The notes beneath the pieces were generated by a model. The model saw only the letters and a program-made list of their open reading frames with translations. It did not search any database and was not told the origin of the DNA. The translations under genes and the position numbers were made by a program. Of a stretch of 38,969 bases of DNA, positions 1 to 8,582 are shown in pieces (position 1 is the stretch's first letter; each line of letters begins with the position of its first letter). Where the stretch lies: contig JARGFI010000015.1 in the NCBI GenBank assembly GCA_029210745.1, positions 17,379-56,347 on the forward strand, written 5' to 3'. The DNA comes from Desulfuromonadales bacterium (GTDB lineage Bacteria > Desulfobacterota > Desulfuromonadia > Desulfuromonadales > JAHYIW01).

Positions 1-103
1 ACCGGGGCGGTGTCAGCGGATCATCCGCACCCTTTGCCTCCCAGGCAGGCCCTTTGTCAATCACCGGACAAAGAGCACAAACCCGGCGCTGGTGGTTGTT
101 CAG

Positions 104-2518
104 CTATAAATCCTCATAGTCCAGCCGGAAAAAATCCTGGGCCTGCGGATGCTTCTCGTCGAGGGCGTACCGGGTGGGAGCAGTATTGGGAGCAAAGGCC
201 TCGATATAAGCATCGGAGTCCTCGGGGGCAAGCAGGCCGGTCTGGGGATCAACCGGATGGAATTCGATCGTATCGGGGACGCGAAAGTTGAGTGGAGCAA
301 GGTCCAGATCCACAACGGCTTCCCGCATGAACTCAACCCAGGCGGGGGCGGCGGCCTTGGAACCGGTTTCGTACTTGCCGAGGGGGCGTTCGATATCGTA
401 GCCAACCCAGGAAACGGCAACCAGTTGCGGCACGAAACCGGCAAACCAGGCGTCTTTCAGGTCGTTGGTGGTGCCGGTTTTTGCCGCGACCGCGCGTTTC
501 AGCGCTTTGGCGCGCCAGCCGGTGCCATGCTGCACGACGCTTTCCATCATATTGGTAATCAGATAGGCGGTTTCCGGTGAGATCACCCGCTTTCGTCCCT
601 GGCGAATCAACTGTTGCCCGGAACCGGGACCATCGGGAAAATCGGCCGGGTCGATCGATTCGATAATCTTGCCGTCGCGATTGACAACCCTGGTCACATA
701 GACCGGGGTGACGCTGACCCCGCCGTTGGCGATGACCGCATAGGCCGTGGTCAGTTCCAGCGGGGTCAGTGCCGAGGAACCGAGCGCCAGGGTCAGGTCG
801 CGCGTCAGCGGTGATTCGATACCGAATTTGGCGATATATTTAGCGGCGTAGTTGATGCCGATATCTTCCAGTAATTTGATCGTCACAATGTTGCGCGATT
901 TGGAGAGTGCCAGCCGCAACGAGGTCGGTCCGTACCATTTATCTGAATAGTTACTCGGTTTCCAGACCGTCTCCACGCCGGCAACATTCTTGTCCTTGAA
1001 GACCACGGGCGTGTCAAGAATGATTGAAGCGGGGGTGTAGCCTTTGTCGAGAGCGGCGGCATAGAGGAGTGGTTTGATCGCCGAGCCGGGGAGACGCCGG
1101 GCCTGGAGTGCCCGATTGAACTGGCTGCGTTTAAAATCGTAACCACCGACCATGGTTTTGACGCTGCCATTTTCCGGATTGATGGCGACGATTACCCCTT
1201 CAGCCAACGGTTCCTGTTCAAGTTCCAGCTGGAGAACACCGGCGGCGTCAGCACCACTGATCCGCACCTGAATCACCGCGCCAATCGGCAGCCGGGTACG
1301 CCTCCCGTCGGCATTGCCTTGTGCGGGAATGTTATTGGCAACGATTTCCAGAGGCGCCGCCCAGTGCTCGTCGCCGATCGTCACAACCCCGGCGTAAGGA
1401 CCGCAACGGACTCTGAACCCCGCCGGGTCCGCAGCGCTGACTACCGCGTCAAGGACGTCACCAACCAGCAGCGGTTGCCCCTGCCTGCCAACCTCCTGTT
1501 GCGCAAGAAACGATTCAATCTCGGCGCTGGGCAAAACCTTTTCAGGCCCCCGGTAACCCTGGCGACGATCATGGTCGCGCAGATTCTGCTGCACCGCCTG
1601 CTGCGCGGCATGCTGCAGCGCAAGGTTCATGGTGGTATAAACCTCCAGCCCCTCGGTGTAGAGCGCCTCTTCACCATAGCGCTCTTCGAGATAACGCCGC
1701 ACCTGTTCGGTAAAATAGGCGGCATCCTCAATATTGCGATTGATCCGTGGCTGAATTTCAAGTTCCTGGGCAAAGGCCGATTCCGCTTCGGCCGCAGAAA
1801 TGTAACCGTCTTCAACCATGCGATTGAGCACGTAGCGCTGACGTTTTTTGGCGCGGTCAAGATGACTGTACGGTGAATAGCGGCTCGGAGCCTGGGGCAG
1901 CCCGGCAAGGATCGCACATTCGGCAACTGTCAACTGGTTGACGTCTTTGGCGAAATAATTCTCCGCCGCCGCCTGTACGCCGTAGGCGCGGTGCCCCAGA
2001 TAGATCTGGTTGAGGTAGAGGTAGAGGATTTCATTTTTGGTCAGATGCTGTTCCATCCGCCAGGCGAGGATCGCTTCCTTGAACTTGCGCTTGAACTTGC
2101 GTTCCGACGAAAGGAGCATCGTTTTGGCGACCTGCTGGGTAATGGTACTCCCCCCCTGAACGATTCCCCCGGCCTTGATATTTTTGATCGCCGCGCGCAG
2201 AATCGAGGTGAAATCAATCCCCTGATGCTCAAAGAAGTGGGAATCCTCAGCCGCAACGAAGGCGTCGATCAACTGGCGGGGCATCTGCTCAACAGGAAAG
2301 AGGATACGCCGTTCTTTCGAATATTCAGCGATCAGTTGACCGTCTTCACTGAAGACGCGCGTGACGATCGGTGGACGGTAATCGCTGAGGGTTTCGACGC
2401 GCGGCAGATCATCGGCAAGATAAAAATAGATTCCAACCGGGATCAGAAGTGCGATCAACAGCCCGACAGCGCCGATAATCAGGAGTTTTTTAAGAATGGC
2501 TTTAATTTTAGATATCAT
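104..2518 (-). CDS. mrcA: Penicillin-binding protein 1A (bifunctional transglycosylase/transpeptidase)
   Basis: Class A penicillin-binding protein that polymerises lipid II into glycan strands and cross-links stem peptides at the inner membrane. The 804 residues start with a short cytoplasmic segment and one membrane anchor (about 11-33). A GT51 domain follows, with the catalytic Glu91 in the EDSHFFEHQG motif and the QGGSTITQQ motif near 121-129. An OB-like insert lies around 320-430. The transpeptidase domain has S479-A-I-K482, S541-R-N543 and K680-T-G682, so both active sites look intact. Length is normal for PBP1A. No clear Shine-Dalgarno precedes the ATG, but the N-terminus is well formed. 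It is divergent from pyruvate kinase and appears monocistronic. Confidence 0.96.
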   Translation of the reverse strand: MISKIKAILKKLLIIGAVGLLIALLIPVGIYFYLADDLPRVETLSDYRPPIVTRVFSEDGQLIAEYSKERRILFPVEQMPRQLIDAFVAAEDSHFFEHQGIDFTSILRAAIKNIKAGGIVQGGSTITQQVAKTMLLSSERKFKRKFKEAILAWRMEQHLTKNEILYLYLNQIYLGHRAYGVQAAAENYFAKDVNQLTVAECAILAGLPQAPSRYSPYSHLDRAKKRQRYVLNRMVEDGYISAAEAESAFAQELEIQPRINRNIEDAAYFTEQVRRYLEERYGEEALYTEGLEVYTTMNLALQHAAQQAVQQNLRDHDRRQGYRGPEKVLPSAEIESFLAQQEVGRQGQPLLVGDVLDAVVSAADPAGFRVRCGPYAGVVTIGDEHWAAPLEIVANNIPAQGNADGRRTRLPIGAVIQVRISGADAAGVLQLELEQEPLAEGVIVAINPENGSVKTMVGGYDFKRSQFNRALQARRLPGSAIKPLLYAAALDKGYTPASIILDTPVVFKDKNVAGVETVWKPSNYSDKWYGPTSLRLALSKSRNIVTIKLLEDIGINYAAKYIAKFGIESPLTRDLTLALGSSALTPLELTTAYAVIANGGVSVTPVYVTRVVNRDGKIIESIDPADFPDGPGSGQQLIRQGRKRVISPETAYLITNMMESVVQHGTGWRAKALKRAVAAKTGTTNDLKDAWFAGFVPQLVAVSWVGYDIERPLGKYETGSKAAAPAWVEFMREAVVDLDLAPLNFRVPDTIEFHPVDPQTGLLAPEDSDAYIEAFAPNTAPTRYALDEKHPQAQDFFRLDYEDL

Positions 2519-2592
2519 GGGGGTTTAGATCCGTATCAATTGCAAGCTACAAGTTCTAACATAAAGCACCCGCCAGCGGCAACGGTTTTCGT

Positions 2593-2620
2593 TTGCCCGT
2601 TTGCCGGGTTGTGTTAGACT
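2593..2620 (+). promoter_or_regulatory. Possible sigma-70 promoter for pyruvate kinase
   Basis: TTGCCC and TAGACT are separated by 16 bp and lie about 50 bp upstream of the pyk ATG. Each hexamer matches the consensus at 4 of 6 positions. This is a weak call, based only on position and partial matches. Confidence 0.28.
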
Positions 2621-2672
2621 TGCACCACTAAAAAATTGCCCCGCTGGTGCCGTGAAAGGAGCCTCTCCCCTC

Positions 2673-4121
2673 ATGTTCAGACGAACGAAAATAGTTGCGA
2701 CCGTTGGCCCGGCCTGCGCTTCGGTTGCCGGCTTAAAAGCTTTGGTGGAGGCCGGTGCTGATGTTTTTCGGCTTAACTTCTCACATGGCGAGCAGGCGGA
2801 AAAGGCGGAAATAATCGACCATATCCGAACGTTGTCGAAAGCACGGCGGCAGGCGGTGGCGATCCTCGGCGATTTGCAGGGACCAAAGATTCGCACCGGG
2901 ATCATGGCTGACGGGGAGATGCTCCTCACGGCAGGGACCGAGGTCACCATGACCACTCGCCCGGTGTCCGGTGCGGGGACGTTGATTCCAACCACGTACC
3001 ACAACCTGCCGGGGGACGTTACGGCGGGGGATCGCATCCTGCTCGATGACGGCCTGCTCGAACTGAAAGTGCTGGGGATCGCCGGCAGTGAGGTGCAGTG
3101 CCGGGTGATCGTCGGCGGACTGTTGAAGGATCGCAAGGGCATAAACCTCCCCGGCGTCGCGGTTTCCACCCCGGCGCTGACCGAAAAAGACCTCGCTGAT
3201 CTGCGCTTCTGTATCGACCACGGCGTCGATTATGTCGCCCTCTCTTTCGTCCGCAACGCTGCTGATGTTGAGCAGTTGCAGCGACTGATTTTTCAGGAAA
3301 AATCGTCACTTAAAGTCATCGCAAAAATCGAGAAACCTGAAGCGGTGACCAATTTTGATGCGATTCTGGAGGTTGCTGACGGGATCATGGTGGCGCGGGG
3401 TGATCTCGGTGTAGAAGTCAATCCGGAACTGGTGCCGCTGATTCAGAAAAAGATTATCCGCAAGTGCAACGCCGTCGGCAAACCGGTGATTACCGCCACC
3501 CAGATGCTCGAAAGCATGGTCAACAATCCGCGGCCGACGCGCGCCGAAACCTCCGATGTCGCCAATGCAATCCTCGACGGCACCGACGCGGTAATGCTTT
3601 CCGCCGAAACGGCGGCCGGCAAATACCCGGTTGAAGCGGTGGAGCTGATGGTTCGCGTGGCACTCGATGTTGAAACCGACCCGGCCCTGCGCGAGCAGGT
3701 ATTTCAGCCTCTGTCCGGGGAGCACAGCTATCGCAGCCTCCCTGAAGCGATCAGTCAGGCGGCCTGCCGGGTCGCGGAAAATGTCGGTGCGGCGGCGATT
3801 CTGGCTTTTACCCAGACCGGCAGCACCGCCGCGCTGGTCGCCAAATACCGTCCGGCCCTGCCGATTTATGCGTTGACGCCGACCCAGACGGTGCGGCGCC
3901 GGTTGGCGCTCTATGCCGGTGTCCGTTCGATTCGGGTCGATATTGAAGGAGACACCGAAGCCCAGATTCGCTCGGTTGAAGAGGTGGTGCTTAGAGCCGG
4001 GGTTTTGCAACGCGGCGACGTGGTCGCCATCACCATGGGCAGCCCGGTTTCGGCACCGGGAACCACCAACCTGCTGAAGATTCATCGTTTGGGAACCGGG
4101 GTTTTTTACGAAGTGCATTAA
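2673..4121 (+). CDS. pyk: Pyruvate kinase
   Basis: Last step of glycolysis: phosphoenolpyruvate plus ADP gives pyruvate plus ATP. The protein has the TIM-barrel opening RRTKIVATVGPA, the motif FRLNFSHG, and the signature region KVIAKIEKPEA followed by GIMVARGDLGVE, plus the ITATQMLESM helix and a C-terminal regulatory domain. The 482-residue length is typical. I chose the ATG at 2673 because the pyruvate kinase fold begins within a few residues of it and an AAGGAG lies 12 bases upstream. An in-frame upstream extension from 2601 adds residues not found in the family. A small hairpin with no T-tract (4120-4148) follows the stop. Confidence 0.97.
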   Translation: MFRRTKIVATVGPACASVAGLKALVEAGADVFRLNFSHGEQAEKAEIIDHIRTLSKARRQAVAILGDLQGPKIRTGIMADGEMLLTAGTEVTMTTRPVSGAGTLIPTTYHNLPGDVTAGDRILLDDGLLELKVLGIAGSEVQCRVIVGGLLKDRKGINLPGVAVSTPALTEKDLADLRFCIDHGVDYVALSFVRNAADVEQLQRLIFQEKSSLKVIAKIEKPEAVTNFDAILEVADGIMVARGDLGVEVNPELVPLIQKKIIRKCNAVGKPVITATQMLESMVNNPRPTRAETSDVANAILDGTDAVMLSAETAAGKYPVEAVELMVRVALDVETDPALREQVFQPLSGEHSYRSLPEAISQAACRVAENVGAAAILAFTQTGSTAALVAKYRPALPIYALTPTQTVRRRLALYAGVRSIRVDIEGDTEAQIRSVEEVVLRAGVLQRGDVVAITMGSPVSAPGTTNLLKIHRLGTGVFYEVH

Positions 4122-4172
4122 CCGCGAACGATGCGCATTAACGCGGTTCAAACTGACCATCAATGAGGAACC

Positions 4173-4853
4173 ATGAGTGACAAGAAAGCGGTCGTCCTTT
4201 ACAGCGGCGGACTCGATTCGACGACCTGTCTGGCCATCGCGCGCGAGGCAGGGTTCACCCCCTATGCAATGAGCTTCGCCTACGGTCAGCGCCACGCCAT
4301 CGAGCTGGACAAGGCGTGTGCATACGCCCCGCGACAAAAGGTGGCAGAGCATCAGGTCGTCACCATCGATCTGCGTAAAATCGGCGGGAGCGCTTTGACT
4401 GCCGCTATTGCCGTGCCCAAGGACGGTAATTTTGATGCTGGCATTCCGGTCACTTATGTACCGGCCCGCAACACCATTTTTCTCTCCTTTGCCCTCGGCT
4501 GGGCAGAGGCCCTCGGTGCTTTCGATATCTTTATCGGCGTCAATGCCCTCGACTATTCCGGTTACCCCGATTGTCGTCCCGAGTATATCGATGCCTTTGA
4601 AAAATTGGCCAATCTGGCCACCGCCGCCGGAGTCGACGGGCGGGGTGTTTACCGTATTCACGCTCCTTTGCTCCATTTGAGTAAAGCCGACATCGTGCGT
4701 CGCGGTCTCGCCCTGGGGGTCGATTATGGACTGACCCATTCCTGTTACGATCCAACCCCTGCCGGCCTGGCCTGTGGCCGGTGTGATTCCTGTCGTCTGC
4801 GGCTGAAAGGTTTTGCCGAGGCGGGAACCGTTGACCCGCTCCCCTACGCCTGA
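4173..4853 (+). CDS. queC: 7-cyano-7-deazaguanine (preQ0) synthase QueC
   Basis: ATP-dependent conversion of 7-carboxy-7-deazaguanine and ammonia to preQ0, in queuosine tRNA modification. The PP-loop [10 protein letters not shown] is at residues 11-20. The C-terminal zinc site has four cysteines in the stretch from CYDPTP to CGRCDSC. The motif [17 protein letters not shown] is characteristic of the family, and the 226-residue length is normal. GAGG precedes the ATG. The folE2 gene begins a few bases downstream, so the two are almost certainly co-transcribed; FolE2 makes the dihydroneopterin triphosphate from which the preQ0 pathway starts. No preQ1 riboswitch was recognised upstream. Confidence 0.96.
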   Translation: MSDKKAVVLYSGGLDSTTCLAIAREAGFTPYAMSFAYGQRHAIELDKACAYAPRQKVAEHQVVTIDLRKIGGSALTAAIAVPKDGNFDAGIPVTYVPARNTIFLSFALGWAEALGAFDIFIGVNALDYSGYPDCRPEYIDAFEKLANLATAAGVDGRGVYRIHAPLLHLSKADIVRRGLALGVDYGLTHSCYDPTPAGLACGRCDSCRLRLKGFAEAGTVDPLPYA

Positions 4854-4865
4854 GAGATGCCCACA

Positions 4866-5660
4866 ATGAAAACCATGCCTGACCTGCAAAAATCCCCGGA
4901 TACCCGGCGTATCGCCATTGACAAGGTGGGGGTCAAGAATATCCGTTACCCGATCGTGGTGCTCGACAAGCACAAGGAACAACAACATACCGTCGCCCGC
5001 GTCAACATGTACGTCGATCTCCCCCATCAGTTCAAGGGGACGCACATGAGCCGTTTTATCGAGATCCTCAATCTCTATCACGGCGAAATCAGCGTCGAAA
5101 GTATCGACACCATCCTGCGCGAGATGAAATCCCGACTCGAAGCCTCGCGGGCTCATCTGGAACTGGAATTCCCCTATTTTATCGAAAAACGCGCGCCGGT
5201 CTCCGGGGCAAGCGGCTTGATGGATTATCAGTGCCGGATGATCGGAACCCTGGATGAAAACCCGGACTTTATCCTCGGCGTGGCGGTGCCGGTGACCTCG
5301 CTCTGCCCCTGTTCGCGCGACATCAGCGAACGCGGGGCCCACAATCAGCGTAGCGTCATCGACGTGCGCATTCGTTATCGCGGCCATATCTGGATCGAGG
5401 ATCTGATCGAAATGGTCGAACGCTGCGCCAGTGCACCGGTCTATTCCCTGCTCAAACGCGAAGATGAAAAGGCGGTGACCGAGCAGGCGTACGACAACCC
5501 GATGTTCGTCGAGGACCTGGTGCGGGCGGTGACCGAGACGCTGATGAATAATTCCGACATTCTCTGGTTCCGGGTCGAATGTGAAAACTTTGAATCGATT
5601 CACAACCATTCAGCCTATGCGCAGATCGAGATCGACCGCGCTCTGAATGGCTGTGGATAA
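4866..5660 (+). CDS. folE2: GTP cyclohydrolase FolE2 (type IB)
   Basis: Converts GTP to 7,8-dihydroneopterin triphosphate, the entry step shared by folate and queuosine synthesis. It belongs to the metal-flexible COG1469 family, unrelated in sequence to classical FolE. Diagnostic stretches are GTHMSRF, the metal-site region SLCPCSRDIS followed by GAHNQRS, and near the C-terminus NPMFVEDLVR and ENFESIHNHSAY. QueF was considered, but this motif set is specific to FolE2. Three in-frame ATGs (4857, 4866, 4875) are possible starts. I favour 4866, which has GAGAG nine bases upstream; the conserved part begins at the third. It sits directly after queC. Confidence 0.93.
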   Translation: MKTMPDLQKSPDTRRIAIDKVGVKNIRYPIVVLDKHKEQQHTVARVNMYVDLPHQFKGTHMSRFIEILNLYHGEISVESIDTILREMKSRLEASRAHLELEFPYFIEKRAPVSGASGLMDYQCRMIGTLDENPDFILGVAVPVTSLCPCSRDISERGAHNQRSVIDVRIRYRGHIWIEDLIEMVERCASAPVYSLLKREDEKAVTEQAYDNPMFVEDLVRAVTETLMNNSDILWFRVECENFESIHNHSAYAQIEIDRALNGCG

Positions 5661-5711
5661 CCCTGTTGAAATAGTGGACAAGTCACTTTTTTATCAAAAG
5701 AATTTCTCCCG

Positions 5712-6356
5712 ATGACTGATACTGTTCTGGGCATTTTTGCCAAGCCCCCCGAAGCGGGAAAAGTAAAAACGCGTCTTTGTCCGCCCCTGACGGGGGCCGA
5801 GGCGGCGGCTTTTTATCAGACCGCGCTGCATGAAACGATCAACGTTTTCAGCACGTTAGGTATTGACCTGGTCTTGTTTCACGCCGGAACGGGTGATTAT
5901 TTTCGACAGCACTTTCCCCACTTGCAGTTGCGCCCCCAGGCGGAAGGCGATCTCGGCACCCGCCTGGAACAGGCGTTGCGGGGGCTCCTTGCCGACGGCT
6001 ACCAGCGTGCGGCACTGATCGGCAGTGACAGCCCTGATCTGCCACCGAAACTGGTCGACGCGGCGTTCTCTGCACTACGCGAACACTCTTGCGTTACCAT
6101 CCCCGCAGGTGACGGCGGCTACGTCCTGATCGGTGAGTCGCAACATCACCCCGGACTCTTTGCCGATATCCCCTGGAGCACGGCGGAGGTATTTGCGGCG
6201 ACGCAGCGACGGGCCGCAGCGTTCAACCTGAGCTGCGCCACGGTTGGCGAGTGGGAGGATTGCGATGACTGGGGAAGCGTTCTGGCCCTGCTCGAACGCT
6301 CCCCCAAGTCGGCAACCGCGCAGTATGTACGGGACAATTTGGCGCGTTATTTGTGA
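5712..6356 (+). CDS. TIGR04282/DUF2064-family glycosyltransferase-like protein
   Basis: A 214-residue single-domain protein of the DUF2064 family, which has a nucleotide-sugar-transferase (CofC-like) fold. NCBI calls the group 'rSAM/selenodomain-associated transferase 1'. Visible motifs are the N-terminal GIFAKPPEAGKVKTRLCP, with the Lys/Arg loop expected to contact nucleotide phosphates, and the acidic motif GSDSPDLPP near 110-118, followed by PAGDGGYVLIG. The substrate is unknown. The gene lies 51 bases after folE2. That gap holds a T-run after a weak hairpin, so separate transcription is possible. Confidence 0.8.
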   Translation: MTDTVLGIFAKPPEAGKVKTRLCPPLTGAEAAAFYQTALHETINVFSTLGIDLVLFHAGTGDYFRQHFPHLQLRPQAEGDLGTRLEQALRGLLADGYQRAALIGSDSPDLPPKLVDAAFSALREHSCVTIPAGDGGYVLIGESQHHPGLFADIPWSTAEVFAATQRRAAAFNLSCATVGEWEDCDDWGSVLALLERSPKSATAQYVRDNLARYL

Positions 6357-6388
6357 TTGTGGGGGAGTTTCCTCTGCTTCGTGGAAGA

Positions 6389-6566
6389 GTTGCTATTATT
6401 CCAGGCACCACTCCTTACCACTTCGGCAGCCTCTCATCATCATGCACAACTCATGGATGCGCGCTGTCTGTGCCCGCCTGAAAAGTAACGACCACTCCTC
6501 TGGAATTGTCTTCAACAACTTCCCCTGCCCCGCCTCGACCAAGAAACAGCAAGCAGCCATCAAATT
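6389..6566 (+). pseudogene. Frameshifted C-terminal remnant of an MmeI/COG1002-like DNA methyltransferase
   Basis: Two overlapping reading frames together spell the conserved C-terminal region of large Type IIL/MmeI-like DNA methyltransferases. The first frame (from 6389) reads IIPGTTPYHFGSLSSS. The second (from 6442) reads MHNSWMRAVCARLKSN, then SSGIVFNNFPCPAS. The family pattern is 'YHFG-x-L-x-SSMH-x-x-WMR' followed by 'YNNFPWP'. The join at about 6442 is a one-base deletion: the A of the last TCA is shared with the ATG. Similarity fades after about 6566, and no other methyltransferase domain is present. The family identity is recognised from memory of the motif, not by search. Confidence 0.62.
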
Positions 6567-6600
6567 CTCGATCAGATACCATCGAATCTTCAATCCCGAG

Positions 6601-7415
6601 TTACCCCTTGATGCGGCACTGCCAGGGATCGCCCGGCAGTCGGGCAATTAATGTCTCCATGATGAAATCGAAGGCTTGATCAAAGTTCCAGTGAATATCA
6701 GCTATCAACAGCGGTTCGATATCGGCATTGAATTTCTCGTCTAACCGTTTTTCCAAAAGGTTTTGCTCAAACAAAGCTCTGCTGATCAAAAACTCGCCAT
6801 ACTCCATGTATTGCAGAAAACTGTCGATGACACGCTCAACGTCTGGTGCTGGAAGCCCTTTGGTCAAAGCAAACCAAAGATCAAAAAGATCGCGCCCTTT
6901 TTTACGCTGATAAAGTGCACGGGTCTTGGTGCCGAGCAATTCATCAACTTCGTAAGTCAAAATGTCAGCTGACCCCGAAAACCAGCGGGAGTTTAACTTC
7001 AGTGGAATTTTCTGGTAGCCATAGGCAGAAAAATGCTCCCGCGTATTGATCTCAATCTTCAAGGTGAGTGGCAGCCCATCCTCTGAGATAAACTGGTAGC
7101 GGAAGGTCACTCGGCCCAGGGTTTGCTTCCACTTCGGCGTACCCAACCATGGATTGATGACTTCACGAATACCCTCTATCAACTCACCAATCGGCCCGGC
7201 CTTGACCTGGACAAGATCGATATCTTCTGAGTAACGAACTGCAGGCATGTGCAGCTTGAACAACGCCGTTCCACCACGAAAAGCGAGATTACTCGCCAGC
7301 AGCGGGTGATTAAAAATACCAGCGCTCGACAGATGATCAGATCCTGTTCAATCATGCCTGGTGTCGGCCAGGGCGCACGTTGTCGCCATTCGGTTATGTA
7401 CGCTTTGGCAATCAA
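6601..7415 (-). pseudogene. abiEii: AbiEii-family nucleotidyltransferase toxin, frameshifted
   Basis: Toxin half of the AbiE type IV toxin-antitoxin/abortive-infection system, a nucleotidyltransferase-fold protein. The N-terminus starts at 7415 (MIAKAYITEWRQRAPW, then EQDLIICRALV). The family motif NLAFRGGTALFKL and everything after it, including RYSEDIDLV (nucleotidyltransferase Asp pair) and KGRDLFDLWFAL, lie in another frame. The break falls in a run of five T on the coding strand (about 7312-7316); a sixth T would restore a continuous protein of about 270 residues. The start overlaps the abiEi stop by four bases (ATGA), the usual translational coupling. The cause may be real inactivation, slippage or a homopolymer sequencing error. 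Confidence 0.82.
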
Positions 7416-8191
7416 AAGTCAGGTTCCACTTCAGTATTGATAAAAACCTTCCACCGGTTGTCGGTTCGTGCCCCTTTGATATCTGCCGATGGCAACAGCG
7501 GAGTTCTCACCGGTTGGCGAGCTTTGACATATTGAGCCAGTGCCTCACTCACAGATCCGGCCTCAATCAGGTTCAGCAAATAGCCCAGCCGCTGAGACCA
7601 GGAGATCGGTGAGCTTACGGCGATTTTTGCCAGTTTTATTGGATCCAGTTTTTCGGCAAGATCCACCAGTACGGTTGCCACATTATCCAGCCCGACACAT
7701 TTGTTGTAATAGCCCACAAGGTCAAAAGCCGTTGCTTCTGGAGTTGAGAATTTCAGGATACCAGTCGGTGTATTGCGGGTCTGAGTCTCGATATCCTGCG
7801 CATTTTTTCTAACCACAAAATCGATTTTCACCTTTCCGCAGAGGATCGAACGGCGCGGTTTGGTTACCACCACCTGAAAGATCTGCGGGCGGTGATGCGC
7901 TGCACCATGATACTCTGCGGCACTGAGTAAACCGGCATAATATTGTTCCCCCAGGCAAGACATCAGATCGGGAATCAATTGCTCGGCGGGAAGACAACCT
8001 AATGAACGATACTCCGGTGGGACAATGACATAAAAGCCCCGTAACGGCATGGCAATCTCGCCCTTTTTTAACAACCGGGCAAGTGCTGCCTTAAGTGCGC
8101 TCGGGGACGATTCGACCCTTTGTTGCAAATCAGCGAAGCTGAAGCTGGATCGACCGATGGATGAAAGTTGTGCAATATCGTCTGCAAGCAT
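7412..8191 (-). CDS. abiEi: AbiEi-family type IV antitoxin / transcriptional autoregulator
   Basis: Antitoxin of the AbiE system. Members pair an N-terminal winged-helix domain, which represses their own promoter, with a C-terminal antitoxin domain. Here residues about 1-55 form the winged helix (FSFADLQQRV, ALARLLKKGEIAMPLRGFYVIVP). The C-terminal part contains the family stretches YYAGLLSAAEYHGAAHHRPQ and FSTPEATAFDLVGYY. The 259-residue length fits and the frame is intact. AGAGG lies five bases before the ATG. It overlaps the broken AbiEii gene by four bases. Retention of an antitoxin beside a disabled toxin is a common decay state. Confidence 0.9.
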   Translation of the reverse strand: MLADDIAQLSSIGRSSFSFADLQQRVESSPSALKAALARLLKKGEIAMPLRGFYVIVPPEYRSLGCLPAEQLIPDLMSCLGEQYYAGLLSAAEYHGAAHHRPQIFQVVVTKPRRSILCGKVKIDFVVRKNAQDIETQTRNTPTGILKFSTPEATAFDLVGYYNKCVGLDNVATVLVDLAEKLDPIKLAKIAVSSPISWSQRLGYLLNLIEAGSVSEALAQYVKARQPVRTPLLPSADIKGARTDNRWKVFINTEVEPDF

Positions 8192-8218
8192 GGTGGCCTC
8201 TGTATGGATTACTTGCAG

Positions 8219-8247
8219 AAAATAACAGTTTTCGTCTGTTTATGCAA
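8219..8247 (-). promoter_or_regulatory. Sigma-70 promoter of the abiE operon
   Basis: On the minus strand TTGCAT (8247-8242) is followed after exactly 17 bp by TATTTT (8224-8219), about 28 bases before the abiEi ATG. AbiEi proteins are known to autorepress from inverted repeats near their promoter. No convincing long inverted repeat was seen here. Confidence 0.5.
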
Positions 8248-8345
8248 ATGGTTCATACACCCCGGAGGGTAAACCATGTTTATTCTTCGGTTCATTACTG
8301 CATTTCCAATAATTTATTTCTCCATCGTCACAACTTTTTCCTCAG

Positions 8346-8450
8346 TCAGCAGCTTGCCGAACTTGCCACAGTTGAATCCAGGTCGATGGAGAGACACTTG
8401 TCAGCCTTATTGCGCAGCTCTTCATCGAAATTGGCGATGATCTTTCTCAC
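8346..8450 (-). other. Unexplained short coding-like stretch in the abiE-tolQ gap
   Basis: The gap 8192-8582 holds the abiE promoter, the tolQ promoter and this stretch. Read on the minus strand from a GTG at 8450, it gives 34 codons whose composition looks protein-like: IIANFDEELRNKADKCLSID, then LDSTVASSASC and a stop. A TGA lies in frame a few codons upstream. I do not recognise the family. It may be another remnant of the decayed defence patch or chance. Confidence 0.2.
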
Positions 8451-8513
8451 CCCACCTCACAAAACAGCGGCTCCATGACCTGTCGTCGAAATCGATAGAT
8501 TTTTGTTAGAGCG

Positions 8514-8542
8514 TTGACTTGCCGCCGTTGATCACCGATAAT
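8514..8542 (+). promoter_or_regulatory. Sigma-70 promoter of the tolQRAB operon
   Basis: TTGACT, 17 bp spacer, GATAAT: both hexamers match the consensus at 5 of 6 positions. The predicted start is about 35 bases before the tolQ TTG codon, leaving room for the strong AAGGAG at about 8569. Confidence 0.62.
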
Positions 8543-8582
8543 CAGCAGCATTCATTCTGACCATCTTGAAGGAGACAATACC

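Noticed and set aside
4120-4148. Hairpin AACCGCG/CGCGGTT after pyk as a terminator
   Set aside because: The loop is long and no T-tract follows; queC begins soon after, so it is not a convincing terminator.
3306-5609. A 767-codon open frame on the minus strand opposite pyk, queC and folE2
   Set aside because: It is the mirror of three well-recognised plus-strand genes, has low-complexity His/Arg/Asp composition typical of antisense frames in GC-rich DNA, and resembles no family.
5675-5698. Weak stem plus T-run after folE2 as a terminator
   Set aside because: The stem needs a bulge and a two-base loop; only the T-run is good. Not strong enough to list.
6396-6647. An 83-codon minus-strand frame overlapping the abiEii 3' end
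   Set aside because: The plus strand here encodes the recognisable methyltransferase remnant, so this frame is more likely its antisense shadow.
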